Source: Gonatopus flavifemur (lineage: Eukaryota; Arthropoda; Insecta; Hymenoptera; Dryinidae). Taken from it: 64,000 bases of DNA. The position numbers and the translations under genes are program-made. The stretch covers positions 50,522,001 to 50,586,000 of the forward strand of contig JAFFJZ010000001.1 of the NCBI GenBank assembly GCA_018340375.1, given 5' to 3'. The notes under the pieces were generated by a model that ran no database searches, was not told the origin of the DNA, and was given only the letters and a program-made list of their open reading frames with translations. This document shows positions 24,693 through 35,537 of this stretch, piece after piece; within the stretch, counting starts at the first letter, position 1; every line of letters starts with the position of its first letter.

Positions 24693-24862
24693 AAGTAGGG
24701 ACAAAATCACATTTTGGGGTAATGTATTATATTTTGTCGTTGAAATTACTATGCTTTCTAATGAAGAGTGATGGAATTCTGTTATCCATCGATCAAGAGT
24801 ATAGTAATTTCAATCACAAAACATAATACATAACCCCAAAATGTGATTTTGTCCCTACTTTA
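24693..24862. mobile_element. Near-perfect hairpin element, 170 bp
   Basis: The arms start AAGTAGGGACAAAATCACAT and mirror as AAAGTAGGGACAAAATCACA. They continue through TTTTGGGGT(A/T)ATGTATTAT and TTGAAATTACTAT to a 40-base centre. The arms are about 65 bp each with few differences, which suggests a fairly recent or conserved foldback element. No target duplication is certain, and no other copy is seen in the window. Confidence 0.8.
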
Positions 24863-26800
24863 CTCTAAAGTCAATTTTTGAGGTAACTTTCCTCTGCGTG
24901 TAGTCAGGAATAATACCTACATAAAATTTTTGTTCTCAATTTTTTTAACGACTTAATTGATTTAAAAATCCCTCAAAATTGATACCAGAAAACATGTATT
25001 CATGAAAACACTTTCTCCCAAAATAACTCCCAACGCTCTGAAATGATCAATTTTACCTCCCTCAGCTACGTAGTAATTTTCAATTTCCCGGTGTATTACA
25101 CAATGGAAAATTTTATGTACAAAAATTCATGTATTTTAAAGGAATTCTACAAAATCTGATGTCAAGAAATGATGGAAAAACATCATTCGTCCATCGTTCT
25201 TTCAATCTCCCTGTGAAACGCAAGGATCTTGAACCGTTTCACTACAGAACGAATTTTGAGGATGCGGTTGTACCAAAAACAGTTGACCTTATGCAAAGGA
25301 ACAGATTTAAAGTTCTCCAATTAGTGTCTTTCATATTGCCTAACGAGTTCATTATCTTCGATCTTCCCTTTCTTATTAGTTCAACATAAATTTCTCAAAA
25401 CTCGCATATTCTTGCCTGAGTTGATTTTATCATACCGAAAAACTATGAACAATCGCAATCGATCATCGCTCTTCTGATTTCATAATTATATCAAAAATCT
25501 ATGATTCTGATACCGAAATTTGTTTAAATATCATTCATAACGCGCATTTGTCCACTATAAAGAATATGAGACCGGAATTCGACGTTGTACAGTTTAAGAA
25601 CGGTAAAATCATGATGATATGGAAACGAAATGAATCACGACCTGGGCTACATAATATCACAGTACGGCGCACCCTTTGATTATCATCGCTCCCCATTTTA
25701 TTTCTCTGCATTCATTCATGCGATAGCGGGTGAGCAAAAGTACGAGTCACGATTGATTTCATTAGATCGACATTCACAGTTTACACGAGAGAAATATTTT
25801 CTCGTGTCATTAATATCCCAGAATATCTAATGCACATTTCAAGAAACTCACTTCATAATCAACCTCGTGTAGTTTCATTTCTCTCGCTAACTTTGTTATT
25901 TTACAGTGTTACACGTTTGTATTGAAACCACAATCCGAGGAACACACATGTATTTATCACAAAGTAAATTATGATTCGCTGCACGAAAACATTTTGTACC
26001 AATGATTCATCTGTTCTCGAGTGGATATTATTCCTGTGATTTCGTGGAGATGATAATACGTTTTCCTTTCCAAAAGAACTCATTTGATTAGTCATAATAA
26101 AAATGTACCATCATGGAGTACATTTGCACAAGTATTTTGGTTGATTAATCGTATGGGATTCATATGCAGATTCCAGATTTATTGAGATTTTCAGATTTAA
26201 AAGTATTCAGTTTCGATGCTGGATGTAATTGTTGTCAAAGCGATTCTTCGTAGAATTATTGTCATTTCTGTACTGAAAGAATAAGTTTCTGTAAGAAAAT
26301 CGCCTGAGTTGTCGAGAAGCTTTTCAAGTTATACTTTTTTCTAAATATTATGAAAGCGCGAGATCTTCTTTGTTCAGACAAAATTAATGACATTGAATTG
26401 ATTTATAAAAACATAAAGTTTTTCTAGGAATTTGAGAAATCAAGTAGACGATTGGAAGCGATATATGATATCTTGATCAAAAGTACGCTGTTACGAGTTA
26501 TTGATCATTATCACCATTAAGTCAATCGTAGTATTCTGCTTTGAAAAAACTAATGGAAGATCTTAATTGCAGTGATAATACCTTAATATGAGCCTCCTGC
26601 ATACATCAAAAGGGCTGAAAATTGAATAGAAGCTTCTCAAAGATGAAATTCTATGAAGCTAATTATGGAATTATGGAATTAATTAGTTTGTAGGTCAAGA
26701 TTTTCCATCATAGCACGGAGATGAATTTTTTTGATGAAATAAATGAGTACGATTGACTATTGTAATTTTGTAAGATTTTTAATTTTTATGAATTCGATTA
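24863..26800. other. Noncoding DNA, no supported gene
   Basis: AT-rich sequence. A plus-strand frame at 25129-25389 (86 codons) has no known domain or splice context. I see no repeats of note. Confidence 0.5.
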
Positions 26801-26838
26801 GATTCATATTCTTCTTCTATCTGTTCCAGGTACGTGTG
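26801..26838 (+). promoter_or_regulatory. Candidate recursive (zero-length exon) splice site 1
   Basis: A pyrimidine-rich run, ATTCTTCTTCTATCTGTTCC, leads into CAG directly joined to GTACGTG, with the junction at 26829/26830. Joined acceptor and donor consensus sequences of this kind are known from long insect introns that are removed in steps. It is on the same strand as the exon at 4189-4282, about 22.5 kb downstream of its donor. It could equally be a chance match or one edge of an ordinary small exon. Confidence 0.35.
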
Positions 26839-28787
26839 TTGAAATTTTCAACCGGGATTATTTCTGATATACTGTAAGTGAAATATCAATACCATTTGGA
26901 TATTATATTTTCCATTCTAATGATGAAAGAAACCATCTTGGAAATGTGTTCTGTTCATTCTAGTCCTTTTATAAATAATGAACCAAGTCGAGAGTTTATT
27001 CCCGCTTCAGATCTTTTGTAATCAAAATTTTAATCTTAATCTTCAATATCTGCCACGCTGAAGCCCTAACCAGAACTCGCAAGAGTTATTCTAGCCTTCA
27101 GAAGTGACAGGTATTTTCGTTTTCATTTCAAGAGAAATTATTGAAAACATTTCTCCATGGTAACTACAACTTCACGCGTTTTCTTCAAATCTCCTGAGAG
27201 AATATTCTGAATTCTTTAGAGTACATGAATTGAATCAATCAAAGTTTATGCAAATAAAGTAAGGAATTAGATGACATTCACATCCAGCATCTGGAAAGAA
27301 ACAAACATTCGTACGAATGATACGCAATATGATATTTTCATAAAACAAAAATATTGATCATAAAAATGTACGATTCAAAGGATGAGATATGGGTATTGAA
27401 ATAGTTTTTCACTTTTATATGATTTTTCAACAAATCAAACGAAATTGAATATGAGAATTCAGTCTGTTATTGTTCCCCTGGCTTTTCATTGAGGGAAACA
27501 TCCTTTTAACTTTGAAACTTTGTTTTCGTTTCATCGTTTCATATCCACCTTTTACGAGATAATTCGATTTTTTTCTTCCATAAAACTTGATATTTGGACA
27601 AAGAATGGCTTTGTTGCTTCCCAACTTTCAAATTTAGCTGATCTCATAGAGTTATTTTCAAATCTCACCCAATTTAAGGTACAATGTTCATTCGTTTAAT
27701 GTAATATTGTATATCTTTTGATTGCGTCTTCAAGGGAGACTTGAAGAATCGAAATTCCAAGCGAGAGACTGAAGAATTTTTTCCACTGTGCTGAATTCTT
27801 GAGCAAAGAAGATTTCAGAATTTCAATGATTATTCAATAAAATACACTTCTCAGGCGTGAAGGAAACAAATTTGACGAATACACGAGAGGGTATAAAGAA
27901 ATCATTCAAATTGAGAATTCAAATGAATGAGCGACATTTGGATAGATTGTTATATTGAATTTTGTTGACATCATTAAACGAATGGAGAACAGAGAATTTG
28001 CTGTCTCCTCAAGGATGGTGAAGCAGATGAAGATAATCGTTCGAATTTTCATGCAAAAAACATACCATATTCTGTTCAATTGTTCTGATAACCCATTGTA
28101 CATATCATTGACTTGAAAATCAATGCAAAAATGTCATAGAATGAGTACAGAACGATTATATCAAGAAATCAGTTACGATCATAACATTCGGTAAATCGCT
28201 TCTTTTCTCTCCTGATATGTTTTCATAATAATTCAAACGTAACATTTTCTCCGTTCAAGAGATAAAATGTTGAAAAAACATATCCAACTTGACCCGGCTT
28301 GTTGAAAAATCACGATAGACAAAAAAGTCACAAATCATTTTAAAGAGGTCATATTTCACTTTTCGGATGGATTTTTTTTATTTCGTCTCTTCATTCTCCA
28401 ACAACTATGTTTGAGTGAGATATCAAACTCTGAAGACTTTTCTCTGCTTCGAGAGATGAACTTAAACTTTTGAAAAGTGGTATCAACTCAATTTTACGGG
28501 AGATACTTGTTTGCGGATACCCAAGTACTCGATTTTTGTCTGGGAACAAGATTATGTTGGAGCTATTGACTCGATCTTATATCTACAATGCTGGAGGGAG
28601 TTTTTGAAACGGCAAGAAGGTGTGTTTATGATCGATGGATGTTGATACTACAAATTCATCACTTTGACAGAATTTCCAATTGTTCAATAATGTTGTTTTC
28701 AGTGCTTTCTTACATGAGTGAGTGGAATTTAAAGTGTCTCGCCGAAGTTCAGAAATTAGTCTCCACGGTTCAAATGTTGGATCCTTA
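26839..28787. other. Noncoding DNA, no supported gene
   Basis: AT-rich sequence with only short frames and no supported repeat. Confidence 0.5.
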
Positions 28788-29175
28788 AAAGGCTTCGCAC
28801 GAGACTCGCGTCAAAGGAAGATAAAATAGTTACCAATAATTATTCCAATCTCTTGAAATATCAACACGATAAAGATAATTCGAGAGTACAAATGGAGTCA
28901 ACGGAATGGGGCGGAATTTTGATCATTCAAATAAAATTAGCAGAGATATATGTCGAAATATGCAACGAGACCTGCACCGAGACCGATACCGAGACTACTT
29001 CCGAGACTGAGAGGATATCTTCGTTATCCTTTGTGATGAAATCGGAATTCCATGTGATTCTGTTATACTTCAGGTAGAAGCTCGATTCCGTTCAAAATTG
29101 TCATTTCTCAAATTTTTAGAACAGTAAATATAGATCATTTTTGAATTTAAGACGAGAGTCTCGTGCGAAGCCCTA
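28788..29175. mobile_element. hAT-like miniature element with 8-bp target duplication
   Basis: The left terminus is AAAGGCTTCGCACGAGACTC and the mirrored right terminus is TAGGGCTTCGCACGAGACTC. Flanking 8-mers are GATCCTTA (28780-28787) and GATCCTTC (29176-29183), matching at 7 of 8, as expected for hAT insertion. The inner sequence contains a run of GAGACC/CCGAGAC words (28968-29010). The CACGAGA core resembles the termini of the larger element at 13892-15561. There is no coding capacity. Confidence 0.8.
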
Positions 29176-29344
29176 GATCCTTCAGCGAGTGGAGAATGGA
29201 TTTATCAAATCGTGACAGATGATGGTGAAACGAATTTCAAACAAACCACGTATCATAAAAGAAATTAAAAATTCTAATTTAAAAAGATCAGATTAAGAGT
29301 TAAGAGGAGCGAGTAGGTTCCTTAATCGGAGGAAGATGTCTTGA

Positions 29345-29490
29345 GTTATACCCCTACGGTTTCGTGACTACAGTAGTCACGTTTTCAGGTGATGAGAGTA
29401 AATGAATCATTGGAATGGTTACTATGATATATTATACCGAAGACTATGATATATTACCTCAACGATTCATTTATTCTCACGTAATCGTAG
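29345..29490. repeat. Palindromic segment with short dyads
   Basis: GTGACTACAGTAGTCAC is a perfect dyad at 29364-29380. Further on, GTGATGAGAGTAAATGAATC (from 29389) is mirrored by GATTCATTTATTCTCACGTAAT (to 29484). Between them TACTATGATATATTA-like words are repeated in tandem (29428 and 29446). It may be a small foldback element, but its ends are not defined. Confidence 0.5.
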
Positions 29491-29635
29491 CAAAGATTGA
29501 ACAGATATCTACCTTGAAACAACTGTCATCATTCATTTACAATATTCGTTATTATTTTTTCTTGAGGTTGGTATGTCAAAAATGGCGTGAAGCTAGAAAT
29601 CACTCGAAATTCTATTTTGATCCCATAGAATTTAG

Positions 29636-29841
29636 ATGAAGCTGAAACTGGCAGCCGTGAAGCTAACAGCCGATTGTTATATCTTTTTACACAAAATTTT
29701 TGTTAAAGATTTGAGCATCTGAAATATTTAGTTAAACGCTGCTCAATACGTTTCTATAGAAAGAAAAAGAGCTTCAACAACGTTTGATCAGAAGTTTCAA
29801 CAATCGGCTGCTGGATTTACGGCTGCTAGTTTCAACTCCAT
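29636..29841. mobile_element. Mutator-like miniature element, copy 2
   Basis: The ends ATGAAGCTGAAACTGGCAGC and ATGGAGTTGAAACTAGCAGC (other strand) form arms of about 45 bp that continue into CAGCCGATTGTT. The flanking 9-mers AGAATTTAG (29627-29635) and AGAATTCAG (29842-29850) agree at 8 of 9. A 9-bp duplication with long arms is typical of Mutator-like elements. The copy at 10221-10422 shares the ends. It has no coding capacity. Confidence 0.78.
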
Positions 29842-30735
29842 AGAATTCAGTGAAATTCCTGTACCAGGCGCGATTGATGATAATTTTGAACAATTAGTTT
29901 CATCTTCATTGCAGCAACTATACCTTCCAACTGTTGCGCAATGCTTAAAATTTTTCATCAAAAGTACAGAATTCTACTTCACAGTTGCCCCAATTAAATC
30001 TAGCTCCGAGTGCTTTTTTTCTCGTATAGGATGCATTACACGGCAACATCAGTACGAAAGGGAATCATTCAACCAGCAAGAACTTTATTTTTTAAAAAGC
30101 ATGTTTGCTGCCGTAATAAAAATCGTTCTCAGAGAGGGTTATAATTTCCATCATAATATAAAGTGATATTCCTTTCTTTAAATACGCATGAATCATAAGA
30201 AAAAAACCACATCATTGTAGAATTAGATGCCACTTTAATATTCCACCATCCGCACCATGTAATTTTCTCATTATATTTTGTGCGTCGTACCAGAGTTGTA
30301 TCAGACTCATACACCATTACGCTCAGCTACTTAGAACAATTTTCAAGTTTGTTAAATTCTACTTCAACATTTACCAAGTTAACAAAGTTTATCACGGTTC
30401 CGAAATTCAACTGTCAGTAAAGCAACTTTGCACGAACAAAACTACGAATTTGGATTGTCAAGTATGTTTTCCGCGTCCTTGTTTCGTCCCTTTGCTTGTC
30501 ATCCGCTTGGACAGAAGTGTAAAACAGACTGATGATTACAACAATGCTGTGGAGAGTAGTTGCGCTCAAAGGAGACTTTAATTTATCTTTGAAGCTTTCA
30601 AATATCACATTCTTGTCAAGTTTCTGTGACATTGATGACGCGATTGAATAGAATCTTTCATTCTTTGTACAAAGAAGATTTCTACATTTGTTTATGAATA
30701 TGAATTATTGTTATCTATGTTTTCCAACATTTTCA
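29842..30735. other. Noncoding DNA, no supported gene
   Basis: An 85-codon plus frame at 29909-30166 has ordinary composition but no recognised domain or splice frame. I see nothing else. Confidence 0.45.
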
Positions 30736-30970
30736 AAATATGAGAAGTTTTTTCTCATTCTAGTGGTAGATTTCATTCCCAGATCGTAGGGAAATTATTT
30801 TTTAAATCAAAAATAGGAGATTTTTTCTACATTTCGAGGAATTATTCTGCCTCTTAGCTGTTGAATCTTCCAAAAAGTGAGGAAAAAGTCCCTCGACATG
30901 GAGGAATTTGGCTGCTACCATTTTTTGATGGAAAATTCTATAGTTATTCTTTGGAGTGTGATTTTCAATC
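30736..30970. repeat. Dispersed repeat, copy 2
   Basis: This is the more diverged partner of 1683-1925, in the same orientation. It shares the GAGAAGTTTTTTCTCATTC-like start, the TAGGGAAATTATTTTTT segment, AGGAAAAAGTCC, and the GAGGAATTTGGCTGCTACCA-like end followed by TTATTCTT. The family type is unknown. Confidence 0.5.
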
Positions 30971-31329
30971 ATTCCTGCATTTGATTTCTCTGAACCTGTT
31001 GCTTTGAACAAATATTCTCATTTTGAAAATTCGAATTCATCTCCAAAATTGAAAATTTATTCAATATTTCTGCAGAAACCAACAGATATTGGAAGAACTG
31101 TCAGAATTATGGAACCAGGGTTCCCAACAGTACAAAAATCAGTTTATCCGTCGTAATATATTTCATTTACGAATCTTCAGTGGTTGTTGTTGTAGCGTAA
31201 ATCATATATTAACGTGTAAAGAACATTATTCATTCAAATCATATGACACGAATATGCGAAAAAACACGAACAGAAGATGGATAATACGTGGGAGAGAACG
31301 ATCCGCTGATCAACAATACTTGAGAATGT

Positions 31330-31740
31330 GTGTTGAGATATATACATCAAAAAGCAAGAGTTGGACATTAGCAGGTGGATGAGCGAATGCATACATACCC
31401 GTCTTTCCTGGTTGCAAACAGACGTATAAATCGGCTACACCCTGCGAAGGTTGCTCTTTCGACGCTTGCGCGGGAAACAGCATCCCTCCTTTCATCTCTT
31501 TTCATCCTTGTATGTCCAGTTTACAGTTTGTGTTCTGGGTGTGTGCACACACCACCATTACCACCACCCCTACCATTACATCTAACATACCATGCTACCG
31601 CCGCACTAACCCCATCAAGGAGGTACCCCAGTAGCCCTCTCCGCCACTGGGCCATATCCTGTAGCACCTTAGGCGCGACAGTGAGAACGGTGCCGCGATG
31701 ACGTCACGATGTTCTCCATCCGCGATGTGAAATGATATCC
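31330..31740. promoter_or_regulatory. GC- and CpG-rich block, possible promoter or exon
   Basis: A strong local rise in GC occurs here, with CACCACCATTACCACCACCC-type runs (about 31549-31568) and CG-containing words such as GGCGCGACAG and GTGCCGCGATGACGTCACG. The last of these includes a perfect CRE-like TGACGTCA at about 31699-31706. A plus frame is open across 31375-31701, but its proline/serine-rich composition follows the base bias. I favour a regulatory region or 5' UTR. An untranslated exon cannot be ruled out. Confidence 0.35.
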
Positions 31741-32044
31741 TCGAATGTTCTCGTGTTTATCTCTTCAAAAATTCAAAACAAAAATAGTTTAGTTGAGATA
31801 TATTGATATTTCTAAATTCTCATACAATTACGAAAGTGAGTAAATAAACCAAAAAAATTCAGAAGAGTCAATGAATCTCTGGATAAGAACGTGCGATGCA
31901 GTGATAATTGAACATAATCTGCTGTTTATATTTGTTTTCATGACTTCTGGTTTGTTTTTGTCGTTGATGTAAATATTTGCAGTTGCGTATAAAGTTCATT
32001 TCAATTGAATTGAAGTTATACCTATGTATAGTTCCCTGCTGTTA
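31741..32044. other. Noncoding DNA
   Basis: AT-rich spacer, nothing noted. Confidence 0.5.
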
Positions 32045-32204
32045 CACTGAGGGAAAAGTTTTTTTACGGTTTATAAATGTGAAAATAAATTATGTTCCAA
32101 TTATTTTCATTCTTTCCAAAAGGATCATAAATTATAATTGTAACTGAATGAAAGTATCTATACTTAAGAGGTTGATTGTGTACAAACCAACTGTTCTCTC
32201 AGTG
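32045..32204. mobile_element. CACTGAG-type miniature element, 160 bp
   Basis: The left end is CACTGAGGGAAAAGTT preceded by TA, and the right end mirrors as CACTGAGAGAACAGTT, about 14 of 16 matching. The dinucleotide after the right end is TT, so the duplication is not exact. The size and ends agree with the other CACTGAG copies. Confidence 0.5.
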
Positions 32205-34614
32205 TTTACATATTTGTCTTTGATTCTGAAAACGAATTTTTAAATATAAAAGAAAAACTAAACATCGTACTCCTCGTACCCAAATTTCAATAATTCGTAC
32301 GATGATTGATTACTTTTTATCAAAATAATGATTTTCTTCAACACAACGACAAAGAAAGATTTGAAGTAAATTCATTTATACATATAATATACAAACAAGA
32401 GTTTCAATCACATATTTGGCGTGGTATTCTCACACAATTGGAGGGAAATGACAGATACCTAGTTCGGTCGGCAGTTGAATTCTACATTCATCGTACGAAT
32501 GAAATCTGATCTTTCAGAGTTCATCTGCAAAAACGATGGGAGGCGAGGCCAATTTAATGCAGGACATGAATACAACAAGAACGATGAAAGTGGACACGTA
32601 ATTTGCTGTATCAAGAGATTCAACGATTGAGTTTTGTATCCGATAATCGATGATGATTCCACATAAGATCTATCATCGAAGCTTGAAAAATGTTTTTAAA
32701 ATATTAGTTTTAAACGTCAATTTTCCACTCGAGAATCAAAGATAAATATATTTGATAATTTTATTTTTTCAATATCGAGTGATACAAAGGGAGACAAACA
32801 TGCGTATATTCGTCTGGAGACATTGCATTTCGTTGGATGGTAAGAGAATGATTAAAATCCTCAGTCATAATACGTTCCATCCGAGGGAAGAGAAGTTATT
32901 TGATATGAAGAAAAGAAATATCATCCCTTCTGCGGTGAATTTGTGATACTGTTCTCAAGAGTTTTTGTAGAATTCTAATGAATTCTTTATATCAGTGTGA
33001 TTAACGATGAGATTTATTATAGGGTACAGCAAAATCCATCTAAATATGTGAAGAAAATTGTCTGTTTGGGCCAGTATCGAATGTCTAAAATTCAAGATTC
33101 TTTCGAACCTCATATAAAAAAGTGTGTCATTCCGAATCAAATGACTTCTCATCTCGATACATAGAGCACAAAATTTTGGCTCAATAAAGGCAAAGCACAT
33201 CTGAGAACAAAACATCACTCATTTGAATTCTTCGTACTACATATTTTAAGGAAGTGCCGTTATTGAGTGAAATCGTTTTGACATCCGCACTAGTTGATAA
33301 ATCATCATTCATCCTTATTCATCAATGAGCTCCTTCATAAATTTAGCTATAACGTATGAACGCTAATCGAATATCATTTTCCTGTAAAATATGATAGACA
33401 CTCCGCTGGAGATAGTCGTTTCTAATCATTTTTCTCAGGCGCAGATGAGATAATAATCTGAATTTTTCCATAAATTCGAACATGAGATTATTGAACAATC
33501 ACATATCCCAGCGAAAATCATTTTAGACGTTTTCTTGGCACTAGAATGAGTCTAGAGACTGCCTAGAACGTGTCTCTAGCCCTTCCCTACGAAGATCAGT
33601 ATCTCAGAGCATATTTCACGTCGTGCCATCATGAACATAAAAGTGAATAAATTCAAATGTCCAATTCTTAAAACTGTAGGGAGAAAACGTGAATCTTCTT
33701 TCATGTAAAATGAAAGGGAAAAAATGAGAGTGGAGTTGGGAAGGATTTATGTCGTAGATACAGTGAATTCTTCGAGCAGTGAGGTATAAAGTACATTGAT
33801 ATGCTTCCAATTATATGTAAGGTGAGTATACACTGAGAGGAAATTGATTAGCACTACTGCACTTTGATTGCTAGTTTGGGTGTCTAAGGGAACTCTTCAT
33901 TGTTTTCGACTGATGAAACCACATGATTCCAGAATTTAGAACCCGATTTTCAAATGAGTAAATATCCTCTATTAACGCAAATCGATTGAAAGTATTGTTT
34001 TGTGAATTTATTTGGAATGAAATCATGTTCATGATTGGATTCCATTTGAATCACAAATTCAGGGTGGAATATATTATAATTTTGATGTACTTTGGACTCT
34101 CCACTTACAGAACGTGTTTCGAAGAGAAAAATTTCATCTTGAAAACAAATTCATATTGAATGGAAATTTGGATTACATTATTTTTTTTCTCTAAAATCTG
34201 CTGGATATTAGTGTGATTTTGAGGGGCAGAATTTCAGTCCCTATTTTATGCGATCGAATAATAATGTAGAAGAAAGTCGGTGGGCTGAAACTCGTTTTGT
34301 AGTTGATTTGATTCACCGGGAGGTGCTGTGCAGTCTAGTGAACTTATGATGGATCATTGTGATCCGTAAATGAATTCATTCAACTACCATCCTGGCTGAC
34401 TACATCGATCCTTCAGAGGGCCAGAAACAAGGATTGTCAGATTCTCCACAATAAATCAGTCATTCCATCCTCCTGAATTTATTATTTAGCATCTGATATA
34501 ACAGAAGAGATTTCTGAGTAATTAGAAGGGTGAAAGCAAAAACAGTGTAAATCTTTCTCTGATAAAACTCAGGACGATGGAGAATTGAATTGTATTGATG
34601 ATGCTTGTTTTTTT
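32205..34614. other. Noncoding DNA, no supported gene
   Basis: AT-rich sequence with chance frames only. A solo end CACTGAGAGGAAATTG preceded by TA lies at 33831, without a visible partner. It may be a truncated CACTGAG-type copy. Confidence 0.5.
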
Positions 34615-35240
34615 TTAATTCACCCTTGTTTACCACACTGGGGTCAAATCCACCCCGGCCCCATTCTACCTCAATTTCAAGTGTCTTCATCCCAAGGCGC
34701 GGGGTTCAAAGCGACATCTATCGATAGCCAAAGGATGCCACTAATTTGTGGCGCAGTAACATTCCGGTGGACCCATTGGTCTGGCCGCACCAGTTATTGA
34801 GAGTTGTAAACTGAAAATTTTTGATGAAAACATATAGTTCATTTGTTTAGAAATTTCTTCCTTTCATTCCTTAGTATAAATATTTTTCCATCAGCAGCTA
34901 TTGGAGGACTGACTTCTTTCTCAAAAAGTAACATCCCAAAGTATGATGTCCAATTTTCAGCTCGAAATATTGGAAAATAATGACATAATTAATTTTATTG
35001 TGAAAACAGTCGCTTTTCCATTTTTCTTTTCACACTTAATTTCTTTAGTATACTTGAATTTGATTCTCGGCTGTATAATCTATAAGATTTTTCAAAGTAA
35101 ACTTTAAATAAGTTCTAAAAAAATTGACAAGTGAAAATAATCAATAGTTCATTTGTTATAACAATTTTTATCGCTGGGGTGGATATCACCCCAGTGTGGC
35201 AAGTATGTAATTTCTGTGAAGTGTGGTAAACAAGGGTTAA
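34615..35240. mobile_element. piggyBac-like non-autonomous element, 626 bp
   Basis: The right end reads, outward-in on the minus strand, TTAACCCTTGTTTACCACAC. The left end has TTAA at 34615-34618, four extra bases, then CACCCTTGTTTACCACACTG. Inside both ends lie GGGGT..CCACCCC dyads (34640-34657 and 35174-35194: TGGGGTCAAATCCACCCC and GGGGTGGATATCACCCCA). TTAA targets, CCCTT-starting ends and this subterminal dyad fit piggyBac. The interior has no transposase frame. Its GC-rich left third (34640-34800) contrasts with an AT-rich rest. Confidence 0.75.
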
Positions 35241-35474
35241 AAGTTATTATTTTCAAGTATGTGGATGTTTATTTCATTAAAATATGCTGTACATCATCGT
35301 TGTTTGCGAATCCAATAAATTCAACAACGAATTGCTGTTTTTATGAAGAAAGTTTAGAAATCATACTCTTGACTCAATTAGAATACGCCTGTAGAATCAA
35401 AAGCTTTGACAAATTCAACAACATTTTCCTAAGAACAGGTAGATTTTGAAATCACGTACGTTACCACCATCAAA

Positions 35475-35477
<3 letters not shown>
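35241..35477. other. Noncoding DNA
   Basis: Short AT-rich spacer with nothing to report. Confidence 0.5.

Positions 35478-35535
<58 letters not shown>
35478..35535. repeat. (AG)n microsatellite
   Basis: An uninterrupted AG dinucleotide tract of nearly 60 bases is followed by a short CTATCTCTTTCTCTTC run. Long AG tracts are length-variable and in insects can bind GAGA-type factors. Confidence 0.97.

Positions 35536-35537
<2 letters not shown>

Noticed and set aside
33831..33846. Solo CACTGAGAGGAAATTG end preceded by TA
   Set aside because: Not listed as an element because no mirrored partner end is visible downstream.
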